Shown here in pieces: positions 36,271-49,760 of a DNA stretch of 64,000 nt (positions within the stretch are counted from its first letter, which is position 1; each line of letters starts with the position of its first letter). The stretch is from NCBI GenBank assembly GCA_034670405.1, contig JAXDDX010000023.1:1445501-1509500 (forward strand), in the 5' to 3' direction. Under the pieces are notes generated by a model. The model was not told where the DNA came from. It searched no databases and saw only the letters and a program-made list of their open reading frames with translations. The stretch is from Hoplostethus atlanticus (Eukaryota; Chordata; Actinopteri; Trachichthyiformes; Trachichthyidae). A program made the translations under genes and the position numbers.

Positions 36271-39175
36271 TTTTAATAGCAGTAGGTGTAGAATTGTGAG
36301 TTTTCTCCCTTACTTGTTGCCGCTGTAAATGTACGTCAGTTATTGTGACTGCCTATAAGGCCTATGTTTAGGTCCAGTGCTGTTGTCAACCAAGCCCACA
36401 ACCAACTTCCTTCCACTCTCACTCACAAGCCCCCCCATCTGGTTCTTATCTTCATCTCTTGCTCTGACACAGAAAATGGTTTGTGTTTTTTTGCGTGTTT
36501 TTGTATTTTGGGCGTGAGCTTGAGGAGATCTGAGATGGAAAAATTGTGAAAATTATTAGCACTGATCATCGTCTACATGAAATGTGGAGGATGTGCAACT
36601 TTCTGGTTTTCCAATGTGACAAGATTAATTTGTACAAAGTGCAAAACGTTTCCATTCCCTTGTGAAAATATCTTTGTAGTACATACCTTTATGTTGTTGC
36701 TGAAATACATTCGGCAACAAGGACATTTTTCATGTGACAAGCGAGGCTGTCACAGGCTTCTCTGCTCTGCTAACATGCCATGATTATGATGAAGTAGATC
36801 ATGACCGTGCCTGTTATTCTTATTGGGTGTTTGGTAAACAACACGAAACACAGCCACTATTAATTTTTTGACAGATGGTTGCTTAAAGCCACGATCATCA
36901 GTCCTCTTGATTAAAGTGAAGATTTGCCTCGCCTCACAATAAAATTGTCTCGTACAGTAAGTTCATCAGTCAACGCCGTTAGTTTATTTCATTCTTTGTA
37001 GAGAGTTTCAGGTTTTCCTTTTTATTAATATTATATCCATTGTAGAAAGAAATGAGAATGAAATAAAATAAAATATGTCATTTTCTCTTCATAACAGATC
37101 TGTGCTTAATCCATGTGCAGCGTTAATAACTGAAGCTCTTTGCATGCCAGACAGCCACACGGGGCCCGAGGCCCGGAGGAAAAAATTCAAGTAGAATTTC
37201 TATATGTTGTGCTATGATCTTGGACGGTTTTCGTCTATATTTGTGAAAATGATCAAGTCTCCCCCGAAGCTAGAAACAAGAGAGACGAGACTCTTGAAGA
37301 TCAGGAGGGAAAAAGGGTATAGCGATGCTCTGTGAATGAGACAGCAGCTTCATGGAGACAGCGAGAGTAGCCGGCATAAATTTACAAGGACACAAACACA
37401 TCCTGCTCCATAACTGTTATCATTGCAAAAAGAAAAAGCTCAGTTGGAAGTATGAATTCAAACAAACACTCTCAGTCAGTCCCCAATTTTTTCGTCAGTG
37501 TAGCAGCTCCAGGTTTTGTCTCACAGATAACAACCTCGGTTCTCTGGTTTCAATTTTTTGGAGACAATTTGTTCACGTTGAAAATATTGGATATTGGACT
37601 GGACTGTCTAAACGCATGGGAACAGCAGCATGGGAATTTTTGCTCTGAACTCCTATGCAGTATGGGGCAGGGTTCCTATGCCAGCTTTTTAGATGCAGAT
37701 GTGCAAATGAATTACAAGTGTGTTAGGAAATCATAATGGACATGCAATCACCACAAAACACATTTGCACTGTGATTCAAAATTGCAGGTTTTTTCCTAAA
37801 TGTCAATTTCCTGTTACGGGCTGTGAGGTAGACAGCAAACCTTTCTACTGTAAAACTGAATCTCTTCTAGTACACATTTCAACCAACGGGGCAATGACAT
37901 TGAACATTATTCCTCATTCACATCTGTGACACCTCTCTGGAGCAGAAATGTCTCATTAGACAGGTCGGGACCTGACTGATGGCATCTTGTCTCCCAGATC
38001 TCTCCTATCTGACAAGCAGCTTTCAGGCTGCAGGAGTAGACGTGCCCCGATTGTCCCGCATGCATCCCTGCATCTGTGTGGATACCATACAGTCAGCGCA
38101 GATAAGCCCATTTGATTTTCTGGCCTGGGAACAAGCGAGCGCTGATGTTTCTCAAACCCCCGCCATGATAAGGACATGCGATAATATGAAGCGGCCACAA
38201 CAAAAAAAATAGATTCCTCCCCACCACGCACCATGTTTTCTCCCCAGCTTGATGTTAAATGTGAGATTTTAATGTCCCTAAGAACTGATTTTGTGTGTAA
38301 ATCGCTAAATATAAGTTCAAGGATGTAAATATGTAGTTCCTTCCATTCAGCTTCTACCGTGAGGCTGCTATACTTAAAAAGCTGATGCAACTTTCAACAA
38401 AAAGAAGCATTCAATATAAGGGATATATGGAGGATTTTCATTAGTGGAAAAAAAGAAGTGTGACTTGCATGTATAAAACAACTTTATTTTGAGGGTGTAG
38501 AGAGATAAAAAGTACTTGGTATTGCTCCTTACCACATTTTAAATATACACATTTCACATTTGTGTCTGAACCTGGACTTCTCTACATTTAAGCAGAAGTA
38601 CATTTCCCTTTGTTCTGTTCTTGCTTCACTCCATATTTCCCCAAACCATGAGCACCTGTGTATCTTGTTTGAAAGCCTGCCGTGCTTTATGTGCAGTTGT
38701 TCTCTTTGAAGCCGCGTAGCTATCTTACAGTACCACGGTAACATTTTTAATCATTCCTTTGTTATTACACGTTCCCATCCATCATTTCCAACTTGGCAAA
38801 GGGCTCAAATGTGTCTTCCCTCCATTATTTGACTTAAGTCCCCTGACGATTACCCTCGGCATGGTTTAGTGAGGTAAAGCTTTTGAAAAAGACTCTGGAA
38901 AAGGAGGAACGCTCTGTTTGAACATCGTTTATATGCACTCTACAAACCCAGCAGCATGCGGGGCAATAGGTCGGGGGGAGAAAACCAACAAGGCGAGCCT
39001 CAGATGTGACTTTGATACACTTTAAGAGCACAGCACGAGAAAAAGAATGTTCTCCCCAGAGGAGAGATCCCATTTCCACATAATCTGGTGCTGTTAGCGG
39101 GGGTGCGGACCTCTTGACCAGATTTCCTCAGGACAACAGAGAGCTTTACTGACCCATCCCTCCATACTGTCAACT

Positions 39176-39177
<2 letters not shown>

Positions 39178-39222
<45 letters not shown>

Positions 39223-39225
39223 TCT
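39178..39225. repeat. (CT)n microsatellite
   Basis: About 24 units with one G interruption. Confidence 0.95.
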
Positions 39226-42200
39226 ACCCCACTCTCCTTTGAATTCCTGTGATGATGACACCCCCCTACCCCTTGTTTATGTATTCCACAGTTGTTCCAG
39301 ATGTTGGAAATGATTGAGAGTCAGTGTTCTGAAAAATCACTTGCAGCACAGTTATGCGGCGAGCTTTCATCAATGACACAGATCATTACAATTTCAAGTT
39401 TGCTACTGTGTCAACAGCAGGAGTGGATGCCGTCGAGTAAAAAAGGCAAAAATGTTACGCTAGGTAATGATGATGGATAAGGATATATCACACTGATACT
39501 CTTCTGCTGTCAACAAATAATGGCGTTCGTCATTGTAATGCCGTTGAATGTGATTTTCTTGGGAGTTCAGCTCAGAGAACGGCTCGTTTTGACCACATCA
39601 AAACAGCCAAGAGAACACACTGATCTTAAGAGTATTCTGTCGCCGTAGCCCTTTTGTCCCTAATGCAGATAGCCTGCAATTTAAGAACAAAGAGACTTTT
39701 GTATGCTCTTGTTACCTTAGTGGGCATAAAAAAACTCAACATGATTCAACTCAAGTGCGAGAAAGAATGAAAACTGGCAAAATAGAGAAAAAGCCTCGTC
39801 AAAGATCAGTCTGCTTTTCCCCTGAACTCTATTTCTAAGTTTTCACCGGTGCAAGGTTAAACGAGATGGGCTTCCCTAACCTTGTTGTGAACACCAATAA
39901 GAATTCAACACACATTACGGCTTAAACGAGTGCAGAAATCAAACTGCCCTGCCCAATCTTCCAGCTCCTTCAGTTGCAATCTAGCTTGTTACAATGGCAC
40001 ACGGGTATTGTGTTGTCCCTGTTCACATCAGCCTGACGCTATTCCTCTTTTAAAAGCAATGGCTACTCAAAGCGACTTCTTAAGCGTGCTCCAAAACAAC
40101 AACTGCACTGCCCACATCATCAATTTCATCGCAGCTATTTCTATGAAAAGGCAACTGGGTTAGCTAAACCCGTTATCCATCATGGCTGGTTGTAGCCTTA
40201 TACTTTCTCTTCCACTTTTTGAGACTTTATTTCCAAATGCATTACAAGCCCATTTGAGCAACCACCGTACTTAAGAGTTAGGTAGCTAATGGACCGCAGC
40301 TGTTTAAAGATAGTTTTGCTTGGTACCTTCGTTTCTCAGCTGCACCGCATGCTTCACTTCATAGATAGAAACAGAGTGAGGGAAAGGGGAAGGAGTTCAC
40401 CACCGGTAATGTTGAGAATCATACTCTCCGTCACCTCTGAGTCCGATAGAGTTTCAGAGAAATATACACAACATGAAACAAGTGTTGTCATTGACACCTT
40501 TCTGTTTCTTTTTTTGGGTGAGACCAAAATAGCAGTCTGTGATATAATAGGACGCAATAATCCATTTTTCAGCTGCTTTAATCATTTTGCTTGTGAGAGA
40601 TGAAATGGCGGAGTTGTCTTAAAACCGTCAGCTTACACCACAAACTGAAGAAAAACAAAAAAAATCAATCGGGCCCCAGTGTTCCTCGTCTGGCATCTGC
40701 ATGGCGTTTAAAAGACTCCAGGCATGTTTGTGTTAAAGGCAGAGATAATGGTAATCAGACCACCATGGCTATGACACGCTCTGTGTACTGATATGGTTGA
40801 TGGCAGTCCAGATCTGCTGCTCTCTCAACTCCAGTTAAAAGAGTCCCTCTTTTGTTTTGGCTGCGATAAAGTCACACTCATCGACTGACAGCTGATTTGT
40901 TAAAAAAAAAACTAAAAAAACAACAGACAGAGGGTTAGCTGTGCTTCATCCTGCTAAATGTTCCTGACATCGGAAATCTCTTGTAGCCTGTGAAATTCTT
41001 CCAGACTAGATGATAAGTCGGTGTTACCGAGCTATGAGAGATCCGAGGAGTTTTCACATCATCAAATTAGGGATTGAGGGAGAGTTATTTTAGGGAATCT
41101 AGCATACTATTTCACTGAGTCAAGGTATCACATTTATTATGACTTTGGCTCTAATTAATCCTGCAGCCACCAACTGTGGTAGTATTAGTGGTTGAAATAT
41201 GACCCATTTTCTGCCTCCCAGTCTCCAACTAAGACGTTCTTTTAGATAAATAGCTTTTCAAAGAAAGCTCCCCTTTTTTTTGCGGTGAATGTAGCAGCTC
41301 TATTTTTTTTCTTTCTCTCTCTGACAACTTTGATGGTCAATTATATTTAATAAACAGTTAGGGCGCAGAAATAAATCAATTTCAGGAGGGCCTAATCCTC
41401 CTCTCAAGCAGACTGTGAAGCCACAAGTCCTGAAGAAATGTTTGAAAGCAGGAGGGTAATGGAACACATATGTCATGCGAGAGAGAGAGAGAGAGGCCTC
41501 TGGGAGCCCCATATCCTCTACTGCTCACTGCCTGCTTGGATTAAGAGAGTGAGGAGCTCTGTGTAACACACCAAGAAGAAAACACTGTTCTCCGTCCCGT
41601 TCGGTGTGTTTCTCCAGCAGCAGATAGTAGTCCCTCAGTTTTGGGCCCTTTTAATTATCCCGTCGCCCTCGGGGAGTTTAGTATTTGCACACAACACGAC
41701 TTAGCCAACATTTCAGCAGCAGATACCCAGCTCAACACGTGTGGTTGGGATAGTTTACAAACTGTTGGGCCGGAGGTTTGGTCCCTTCACCAGTCTGGTT
41801 AACCCTGGGTGGATATGGTAGACGCTCGAGCGACGCTGTTGCTTTTATAACGGTCGATCCTCTCACGCACAAACAAGGCTCTCTGAAAATACACCCCTTT
41901 GTAAAAGTCCTATAGTCTCTTATATAATGGATTTTTGCGTGCACACACACCACTACTCCATCATCTGCGGCTGTAAAATTTATCCAAATGTTTTGCCATT
42001 TTCAACCCCTGTACTCAGTGTTGACGTTCTGCCTATTCATTACCTCTTGATTCCACAAAACCTCCACAGCGCGCTCCGGTTTACGAATCATCCCAGATGA
42101 AGTGGAGCCAATCCGTCTCAAACATTTTGGGACAAACTTGCTATTGATTTGCGTGATCTGTTTTGTCTTCGTTGACTGTCCAGCGCTAAGCAACGGCGGG

Positions 42201-42458
42201 ACGATGGAGAGGCCGTGTTCAGTTGCCGCTTTGGTGCCGCTCCAGAAGGTTAATGATGAGGCTTTGACCGCCGCGACTCCACATCTTTCCTGCATGTCCT
42301 CTGTGGTTTAATGCTGAAGTGGTTTTCGCATGCACAGGCAGATTAAAGAAGCACTGGGGGAAGACATTGAGCGGTGCAGCTGCCAAATTTCAAACACTAA
42401 TTGCAGGGCACTGTCTACATTGAAGAACATTATGTTTTGCAGACGTTCCACTTTTCCT

Positions 42459-42460
<2 letters not shown>

Positions 42461-42500
<40 letters not shown>
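42461..42500. repeat. (CT)n microsatellite
   Basis: About 20 uninterrupted units, followed by a T run. Confidence 0.95.
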
Positions 42501-42506
<6 letters not shown>

Positions 42507-44409
42507 GCTTGAAGAAATGATGCATGACTGAATAATTATGCTTCCAGTCAATTGTCCTCTTGTTTTTTTTTTTTTTTATGGTATATTGATGAAGGTAGAA
42601 TTAGCAGCTCGGAGTTGATTGCTAAGTGGATTAGGCTTGATAAGAACAATTAATTTGAGGGAGAAGCAATTTTTCATGACAGTGAGCTCCGTTACTTTCT
42701 AATGATGTATGACACTTTCTCATTTTTTTCCTCATCTCAAAGGTTTGTTCACTCCAGGGCATTTTCAACGTACTGTACATCAACGTACCATTAGTAAAAA
42801 CCCTCCCCCAGAATTGGCGAAGAAGCTTAATGACCCAATTACGATGCAGAGAACCAAATCCTCTCAGTCGTGAGGCCGTGTGCATCCAGTAGGTACACCG
42901 AGTCCTGCAGGGAGGAGGGCGTGGAACATGTCTAAGTCAGGCTTAAACTAATTAACATCATTATATGAGCAGATTGCTAGAAGGAGCTTAGCGTGAATGC
43001 TACCTTCCCAGCTATACGAGTGTCCTGAATTAACGTCTCTGCAAGAGCTGAACTCTCCCTACGACGAGGCAGCGAAAAAGCCACAAGTCTCGACTCACTG
43101 GAAAAATCATCATCGAAAGGGGTTCTGGCACCGATAACGCGGAATAAATATCATTCAATATCTTATTTTGTTTGCTTACCAAATGCGAGTCGATCATTCG
43201 CAGATGTGTCTTTCCTTCATTTTTTGGTCAGTTCCTGTATTATTATTATTGACATATCCGCGCATGATGAAATGGTTTACGTGAACCATTTAATCTTGAT
43301 ATTTTTGTTATCAAAGAGATGTTTATCTCAGCTATCATATTGGGGAAATTGTGGTGGAATAATGATATACCCACGGCCCTCAAAGGGTAACATTATCTTT
43401 GCTGTGGAAGGTCTATCATTTTGGGGAGTTTTGTCAGCTTGACTCCTCAGTGTCTTGAAGCTAAACCTTTTCCCTTGTGAGTACGTAGTGGACCTTTGCA
43501 ACAACTAAAATATGAACCTCCCTCTGTTTTGTTACTCGTACCATTTCCAATTATTGTTTTATGTATGGAAGCCGATGCACTTAACCATTTGTATCACGAC
43601 TGCGTCACCTATCTGCAGGGTGATACAGATGCAACCCCCCCCCACCCACTGTGAGGTGAACATACCATTTGTGATGGGAAGCCATCTCAACAACCATTAC
43701 ATTTCTCAATTAGATTCATGAATTAGATTCATTCGTGTGAATTTGCTCCAAACGCCACATCTGAGGCCAGAGAAGTTAAATTCGCCACAGATGTTATGAT
43801 TTGGTGAACATATGGTTCTCCGCTATGATATTCAGAGGACTGAGACTACAAATTTGAGCACTTTTGTAAGTGGAAGCGGGGAGCTGTGAAACCTCGTTTT
43901 ATGCCAGAGACGTACCTTTCTTGTGGTTTGGCTGCGTTTCGGCGAACAAAGATATTGACATAGTTCGTCGTAACAACAACAAAGCGCTCGTCTGGCCGCA
44001 GCACTGAGAAAGCATGACATCATCGCTAACTTATAGCCACGCTGGAAAATGTCCAGATGAAAGTGGCAGAATGTGTAAGCCCACTTAAGCCCCTGTCTGG
44101 TGTGAGGACCGTGTATGCGGCCTTAAAGCTTTATTACATGTGGCACGAAAGGATTATTACACTTTTTATTCAGGCTTCCTTTAAGATCGCCGATCTGGGC
44201 CCCGCTGTGGCGGCGTATGAAACAGCAAAGGATGTTGGGAGGAGCCGCTGGGAACCCTCTTACGGTGCAGAAATGTATGATGAACTTTTCCTGCATGGTC
44301 ATAATTTCTATTGGGTGAACAAAGCCATTGAGGTCTAGCCCAAAAATGTATTACTGTGTTATAAATAATGTGTGTTATTAGTTCAGTGCTGCGTACAACA
44401 ACAATAAAA

Positions 44410-45215
44410 AAAAAAGCAATCTGGTTTTCGGAAACTGACATTCTCAGAGTTACTAATGATCTCCTGATGGATGCTTGACGGAGGATTCTGTGATCAGTCG
44501 TAGTGCTGCTTGACGTAAACACAGGGCTCAACTCAATTGATCACATCATGTCTATTCTAATTGATAGGTTGCATTGGATTGGGTTGTTATTTCCTGAACC
44601 GCCCCCCGGCTGGTTCTCATCTTATCTGTCAGAACAGAAACTCTTAATAACAGTGACTGCTACATCTTCGTTGATTTCATGTGGCGTGCTTCAAGGGCTC
44701 TCGGGGCCGATGCCGTTTCCTTGACCGTGCTGTTTGCTGGCATGACGCCTCCTAACTCCGTACATCAATCCTGTATCTAAATACTGAGACGTTATGTTTA
44801 GGCAGCAAACTTAAAAGCTGGTTCCAACTTGTTTTTACCAGCAAATATGTGCTTGTTTTTGCTCTTATCACTACTTCTGTATAACTTCTGTCGTCTCTCC
44901 TTGACTATCCTGTTCTGTCTAAAATTGATTTTATGATCGTCCTGGCTCGGCTCGGTCTGGCTCCCGGCTTCATCTCGGATCTGAGAGGGGTGACCGGGCG
45001 TTCATCCAGGTCCCATCGGCTTCGAAACATCGTGCCTGAGGAGTGTCACCTTTCCAATTATGCCATAAAGCATAAGACAGGCTTTACTTTTATTATCTAC
45101 TTTATTCCTCCGTAACCCTGCTCTCTATTCATTTTCATGATTTATCTGACTGTTTTATTTGTTATTGTTTTATTGTGTATGAATATTTACTACATAATTT
45201 TGTATTATCTCATTA
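44410..45215 (+). mobile_element. L2-type LINE remnant, second copy
   Basis: Diverged L2 reverse-transcriptase pieces appear in + frames. QSGFR is at about 44418, then VTNDLL. VVLLDVNTGLNSIDHIMSIL at 44497-44556 covers the first conserved aspartate block, followed by GWFSSYLSEQ and CGVLQGLSGP near 44614-44712. The YADD block is missing. The C-terminal piece KIDFMIVLARLGLAPGFISD is at 44921-44980, and AT-rich tail sequence reaches about 45215. Several frameshifts and deletions are present. It is recognisable as the same broad family as the 3690-4720 fragment, but the two preserve different segments. Confidence 0.8.
44503..44724 (+). pseudogene. L2 reverse transcriptase fragment
   Basis: A 73-residue open stretch carries the LLDVNTGLNSIDHI block, where L2 proteins normally have LLD-SAAFDTVDH, so the usual Ala-Phe-Asp is altered. 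It continues with WFSSYLSEQKLLITVT and CGVLQGLSGP (the family's usual pattern is CGVPQG). It ends at a stop before the YADD motif. Decayed and non-functional. Confidence 0.75.
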
Positions 45216-47859
45216 CAGCCAGAAGAGATGCAGTATGTGGTCTGAGTCACAAATGATCAAACCAGGACAACCTCAAGGCTAATATTCCCCCACAAAACAG
45301 TTATTCAAGCATTGCTCATTTGTGTCAAGCAAGTAGGTCGAACACTAAAATGCTAAATAGGATACTCAAGTTTTGCACAAAGAATTAACATATTTTTGCA
45401 CACAGTATTTTGAAACCAATACAACTATATTTGTATACGTTAGTCGAGTACCATTACCCACAGCCTGATAACCAGCGTCTTCATTATCAACAGAGAAACG
45501 GCCAGATAAATCAGAGGAAACTCTCTTGGGACGAAGTTTACAGGAAGAATCTCCTCGGCTGTGGAGCTGTGTTTGTTTTTTATGCTGGTCCTCGGTACAA
45601 GCAGGACTACTATCACCATTCCCATCAGATCCAGTGGGTTTGGCAGGCGAAGACTCCTATGGGCCGAGTGGAGGAGAGGTATTTGCCTCTCAGGCATCAT
45701 GCTACTGAAATAGGACAGTGAATGTCAGGGCTTAAGCAACTCTACAATAATGCTGTACACAATTCACTTTTTCCTTACAACAATATTAACTTACTCGTAG
45801 CAAAGGGAACATTTAAAGTTATCTGTGACATTTTCATATAAATCAGTTTTGCTACTCTCTATGACCAATTGATTAAAGCTTTTACATTTGCTTTATTAAA
45901 ACACCCGGTAGGTTTTTCCTGGGAATAATCCACGGAGTGATGTGTTTTATGTTTCCAGCTGCAGCAGCAGTTTGTTTGGAACAAACAGAAGAAGAACTGT
46001 GTAGTTAGCATGAGCAGCGATAGCCACCATGGCTGGACAGACAAAGAAAAGAGCGGCACCTACAGAAACTCAAACTTCCTCAACAGAAAATCCAAGGAGG
46101 AAGTCCAGGACGTGCACCAAAATAAAAACAGGATTCTCAAAGATTGAAGCCGACATGACTATATATAATATTGGAGAAATTAGGCTGCACAAAAAAATGC
46201 AACAATCACTTGATGATGTGGGTGTCCAGCTGTATAGATAAAGGCTGCACTTAGTCTAAAAATACTTCATTTCAGCAACCGAGTCAAACCCAGAGCAGCG
46301 TTCCCCACAAGGGATCGCAATAACTATGACCTCAGTCTGTTATTTTGGTAATGGCTAATTAGAAGGGGCTTGTTTCCGATTAGCTCCTAATGTTACTTAC
46401 ACAGACCATTGCCTTGTTTCCGTGTATATTGAATTATCCCTCCATGAAGCCCACTCAGTGGTGCACTGCTGAAATACCTGCTTGGACTGTTTTGGTCATG
46501 CTTTTTGTCTTTTTTGTCCCCGATCCCTTACACAGAAACAACTCTTTTTTGTTGCCTCTGAAAATGTGTAATCCCAAATACCAGTCACTGCATTTTGCAT
46601 TGAGCTTCTCTCTGAAACAGTGTTGTGAAATTCTCGGGAGAAAGAATTGAATTTTGGATGAATGCATTGAGTGTAATTAATCTGTGAGAAAGAGACCGTG
46701 GCCATGTTTAATTGTGGGCACACATAATAATCTTTAGGGTACGCTGTTGCAAAGCCTCCGGTTCCTTGCCTGCACTTTGTTTTATTATTCATCAGAACGA
46801 CCACACATCCTGAAGCAGCAGTTCACACACCCCTAATGGTTTTTTACCCTAATTGAAAAATGCTGTGTATTTCTGATACAAAAGAATAGTGCAATTGGTG
46901 GTTGACTGCCCACGCTCGTATTTTCTAGCCCTGTATATTTTCAACAGTTGCCTTTTCATCCCTGTGGAAAACCGCCGCGCACACAAACATTCATGTAGAG
47001 TTGACCTATTTTGAAGATTACTACATCATACACCTTCTGGTAGAGAGGACAAATGTGCATTCAGGCCAAAACATTTAAAGTGCAATCAGGAATGACTGTG
47101 ACTTTTTCTGGCTTAGCATCATTTAACTACTTCTATCTAATTGTAGTTATCCAGCATTGATCTAAATGTGGTATTACTATATTAAATATAAATATCTAAG
47201 GAGCTGCTAGCAGACTTAGTATATGATAAAAGAGGAGAGATGTTGGCAATGCTCTGTGACTCATTCAGAGTCTCTGTGTTTGCTGTAGAAAGCGGAATAA
47301 TAATATCTGCCATGTGTCCTTTTATGTCGACTCTTACTGGTCCACAGATGGGGGCATACTGTCGGGTTCATCGGCAATTGCCAAAATTTGACGTGACAGA
47401 AACGGAGGCACAGCGGGGTGGGGGGGGGGGACAGCGAGCCCAGAAACGTTGTGTTGAGCAAGTGGCATAGAAATGTGGCTTGGTCCTGTACCGTCGGGTC
47501 TTCGGTTTCAGTTGAGTTGCAGCAACCCGTGAGCCCCTTGCATTGTTGGACAGGCCAGTTGACGCAACTGATAAACACTCTGAAGTTAATCTGCTTTGCC
47601 TCTCGCCAGATAAACGGCTGGGCTGATTCTAACTTCTTTTATAATGTGATCTTGATTGTTTGGACTGATTTGGTTTATTTACTCTGGAGTTCTTATCCAG
47701 GGTTCCTTATTGTTGGTGTTCTGAAGTAATGCTTTATATAGAGGTGTGTAGAAACAAATTATTTTATTTTATTTGGGTTGGCAGTCAAACAGCCCCCTAT
47801 TTTTTTATTTTCTCTTTTCCCTTTATGTTTGGAGTGCTATTAGGCCATGGTTATCTTTA
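45216..47859. other. Gene-free stretch with two unassigned ORFs
   Basis: No recognised gene. Two ORFs deserve mention: 45410-45721 (+, 103 residues, rich in Tyr, Gln and His), and the short ORF at 46029-46241, described separately. A G-rich run lies at about 47420-47430. Confidence 0.45.
46029..46241 (+). CDS. Hypothetical 70-residue ORF with strong Kozak context
   Basis: The ATG sits in GCCACCATGG, a perfect vertebrate initiation context. The product begins MAGQTKKRAAPTETQTSSTE and is basic and Ser/Thr-rich (RRKSRTCTK follows), ending KKMQQSLDDVGVQLYR before a TAA. I do not recognise a family. A basic N-terminus followed by a short helical tail could be the first exon of a transposon-encoded or lineage-specific protein. 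No clear promoter or splice donor is visible, and the surroundings are noncoding. It may equally be a chance ORF. The only positive evidence is the start context and the non-random composition. Confidence 0.2.
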   Translation: MAGQTKKRAAPTETQTSSTENPRRKSRTCTKIKTGFSKIEADMTIYNIGEIRLHKKMQQSLDDVGVQLYR

Positions 47860-49425
47860 TAGGATGCTGGAACATCAACGGTTCTCAAAATCCTGTGAAG
47901 TGAAAGAAATGTCCCAACAAGCGGATTTAGGAAATCAATCTCAGCAATTTAGAAGCTAACAAGAGATATTGGGTTGGGCAGAATACCCCACAGTTCATTC
48001 TCTAGTAAGAAGCATGACACGTTAAGTAGCAATACTGCTACATAAAATGATGCTAAAACAACAAAAGGATAATGAGGGGAGAATAGTGTGTGTTGAAGAT
48101 AAAATAAATAGAATGAAGATTAAGATTTGTGCAATATTTATGCTCCAGATAAGAAACTTTTTCCACAAGGTAAATAAGCTCATGGGGGAAATAGCTGATG
48201 TGCACACGGTGATTGCAGGAGATTTCAACCAGGTTCAAGATGGGATTTTTGATAAAACTACTTTCTGCAATATTACCAAGAGATAGAAGGGGCCTTATAT
48301 TTACTGACGGGAGACCTTGGTTTAGTTGATATATGGAGATTGGTTCACCCTAGAGAGAATATACTTTCTATGCACATAATCACAAACCTCACTTGAGAAT
48401 GGATTACTTTTTAATTTCCAAGGGCCTTCCTGAAATTGTGACTGAATGTGTTTTGCAGCTCAATGGCGGAGGATCTTAAACATTTCAGTTTTGAGTAAAA
48501 AGAAAAGGGGACACTTGAGAAAAAGTCAAAAAGCTAGAAGTCTCAGCTTAAACAACTTGAGAAAGAGTTATTGCATGGCCACACTGATACACTGTTGAGG
48601 AGGTATGTAAATTGAAGGTTCAACTAAATGAGGTAAATAACAAAAAAGCTAAATATTCCCTATTCAGACTAAGAAGCACTTCTATGAAAGTGGGGAGAAA
48701 GCAGGCAATCTTCTTGCAAGACAGTGGAAACAAAGAGATGCCAAGTATCTGATTCCAGCACTTAATAACAATGAGGATATAGTAACCAGTGCTAAGAATA
48801 CCAATAATGTTTTTTGAGGATTTTTATGTCAGGCTACACGGGTCAGACCCAGATAAATTGGAGTACCAGATACTTTCAATCATTTGATTTCATTGATTCT
48901 GAAGAAAGCAAAAGTCCCCGCTGAGTCCCAAGTAGCTTTAGAGCTCTGAGTCTGATTGGTGTGGATGGAAAAATACTCACAAAGGTCCATGAGGCTGAAA
49001 ATATTTTACCAGGTATAATTCTCACAGATCCGTTGTTTTTATGAAAGGTAGATCATCATCTGACAATGTCAGACGGTTGTTACATCTCGTGGGTCTTTAA
49101 CAAAATGAGAACACACTATTGCGGCCTTCCCCCTGGATGCAGAGGAGGCATTTGACAGAGTGGAATGGGGCTTTCTGAGACACACTGAGACAACTGCATG
49201 GTTTTGAGGATTAGTTCATCAAGTGGGTCAATGTAATTTACTCACATCCAAGGGCTGCAGTTTTAACTAATGGGTTGACATCCCCATTTTTGGCCTATAA
49301 CAGGATCCTTTGAGTCTGCTGGCTGCAGCTTTGAGAGCAGAACGAGGCATTAGAGGCGTAGTGGGTAATAAAGACCCTGCCACTTATATTCTTCTTGTTT
49401 TGAACTCAAACTCTGAAATCAAAAA
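47860..49425 (+). mobile_element. L1-type LINE ORF2 remnant, left part
   Basis: An L1-clade ORF2 in scrambled + frames. The endonuclease start (GCWNINGSQNPVK) is near 47863. KQQKDNEGRIVCVEDKIN, FFHKVNKLMGEIADV and VIAGDFNQVQDG span 48056-48241; GDFN is the conserved catalytic loop. LGLVDIWRLVHP and RMDYFLISKGLPEIV follow at 48315-48440. The reverse-transcriptase part shows FMKGRSSSDNVRRLLHL (49037-49090), then LDAEEAFDRVEWGFL, then AERGIRGVV up to the hAT boundary. About half of a normal ORF2 (over 3.5 kb) is missing through internal deletions. Confidence 0.87.
48047..48286 (+). pseudogene. L1 endonuclease fragment
   Basis: A 79-residue open stretch of the apurinic/apyrimidinic-like endonuclease that L1 uses to nick target DNA. 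It covers EGRIVCVEDKINRMKIKICA and the GDFN-containing VIAGDFNQVQDGIFDKTT. The tyrosine-alanine-proline motif normally after the first strand is replaced by FMLQ after a frame change. It is broken on both sides, so it has no activity. Confidence 0.82.
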
Positions 49426-49719
49426 TAGGGGTGTTGCAAGATGGCACTATTTGTATTTGTCTCTATATTTGTTTGGCCAACACAATTATTTGTATTAGGA
49501 TGAAAACAGAAATGGGCGTAGCTTAAACCGGAAGTGGGTGGAACTTTGATGGAAGCCATACAAAATGCCAGAGATTCCTGAATTTTAGCCTTATAATCAT
49601 TGCCACTGCTATTGTTAAGTTATTATTAATGTTGTATTAATCTTATGGTTTTACTATGACCAATCAATAATAATGAAGTATAACTGATTTTTCTACTGTA
49701 GCATTTTCAAGTACAAATT

Positions 49720-49760
49720 AAATAATAATAATAATAATAATAAAATATTATTATTATTTA
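49720..49760. repeat. (AAT)n microsatellite forming a palindrome with (ATT)n
   Basis: About eight AAT units run into ATTATTATTATT, giving a self-complementary AT-rich hairpin inside the hAT element. Confidence 0.85.

Larger units (their letters stand above)
36275..44409. other. Gene-free stretch
   Basis: No gene seen in about 8 kb. (CT)n tracts lie at 39178-39225 and 42461-42500. The ORFs at 37352-37736, 37956-38390 and 42102-42311 have no recognised domain. The last begins with a hydrophobic segment (LLLICVICFVFV) that mimics a signal peptide but has no supporting context. Confidence 0.5.

Noticed and set aside
42102-42311. Short ORF with a signal-peptide-like N-terminus
   Set aside because: The hydrophobic run is the only feature; the remainder is nondescript and there is no donor site in a sensible phase.
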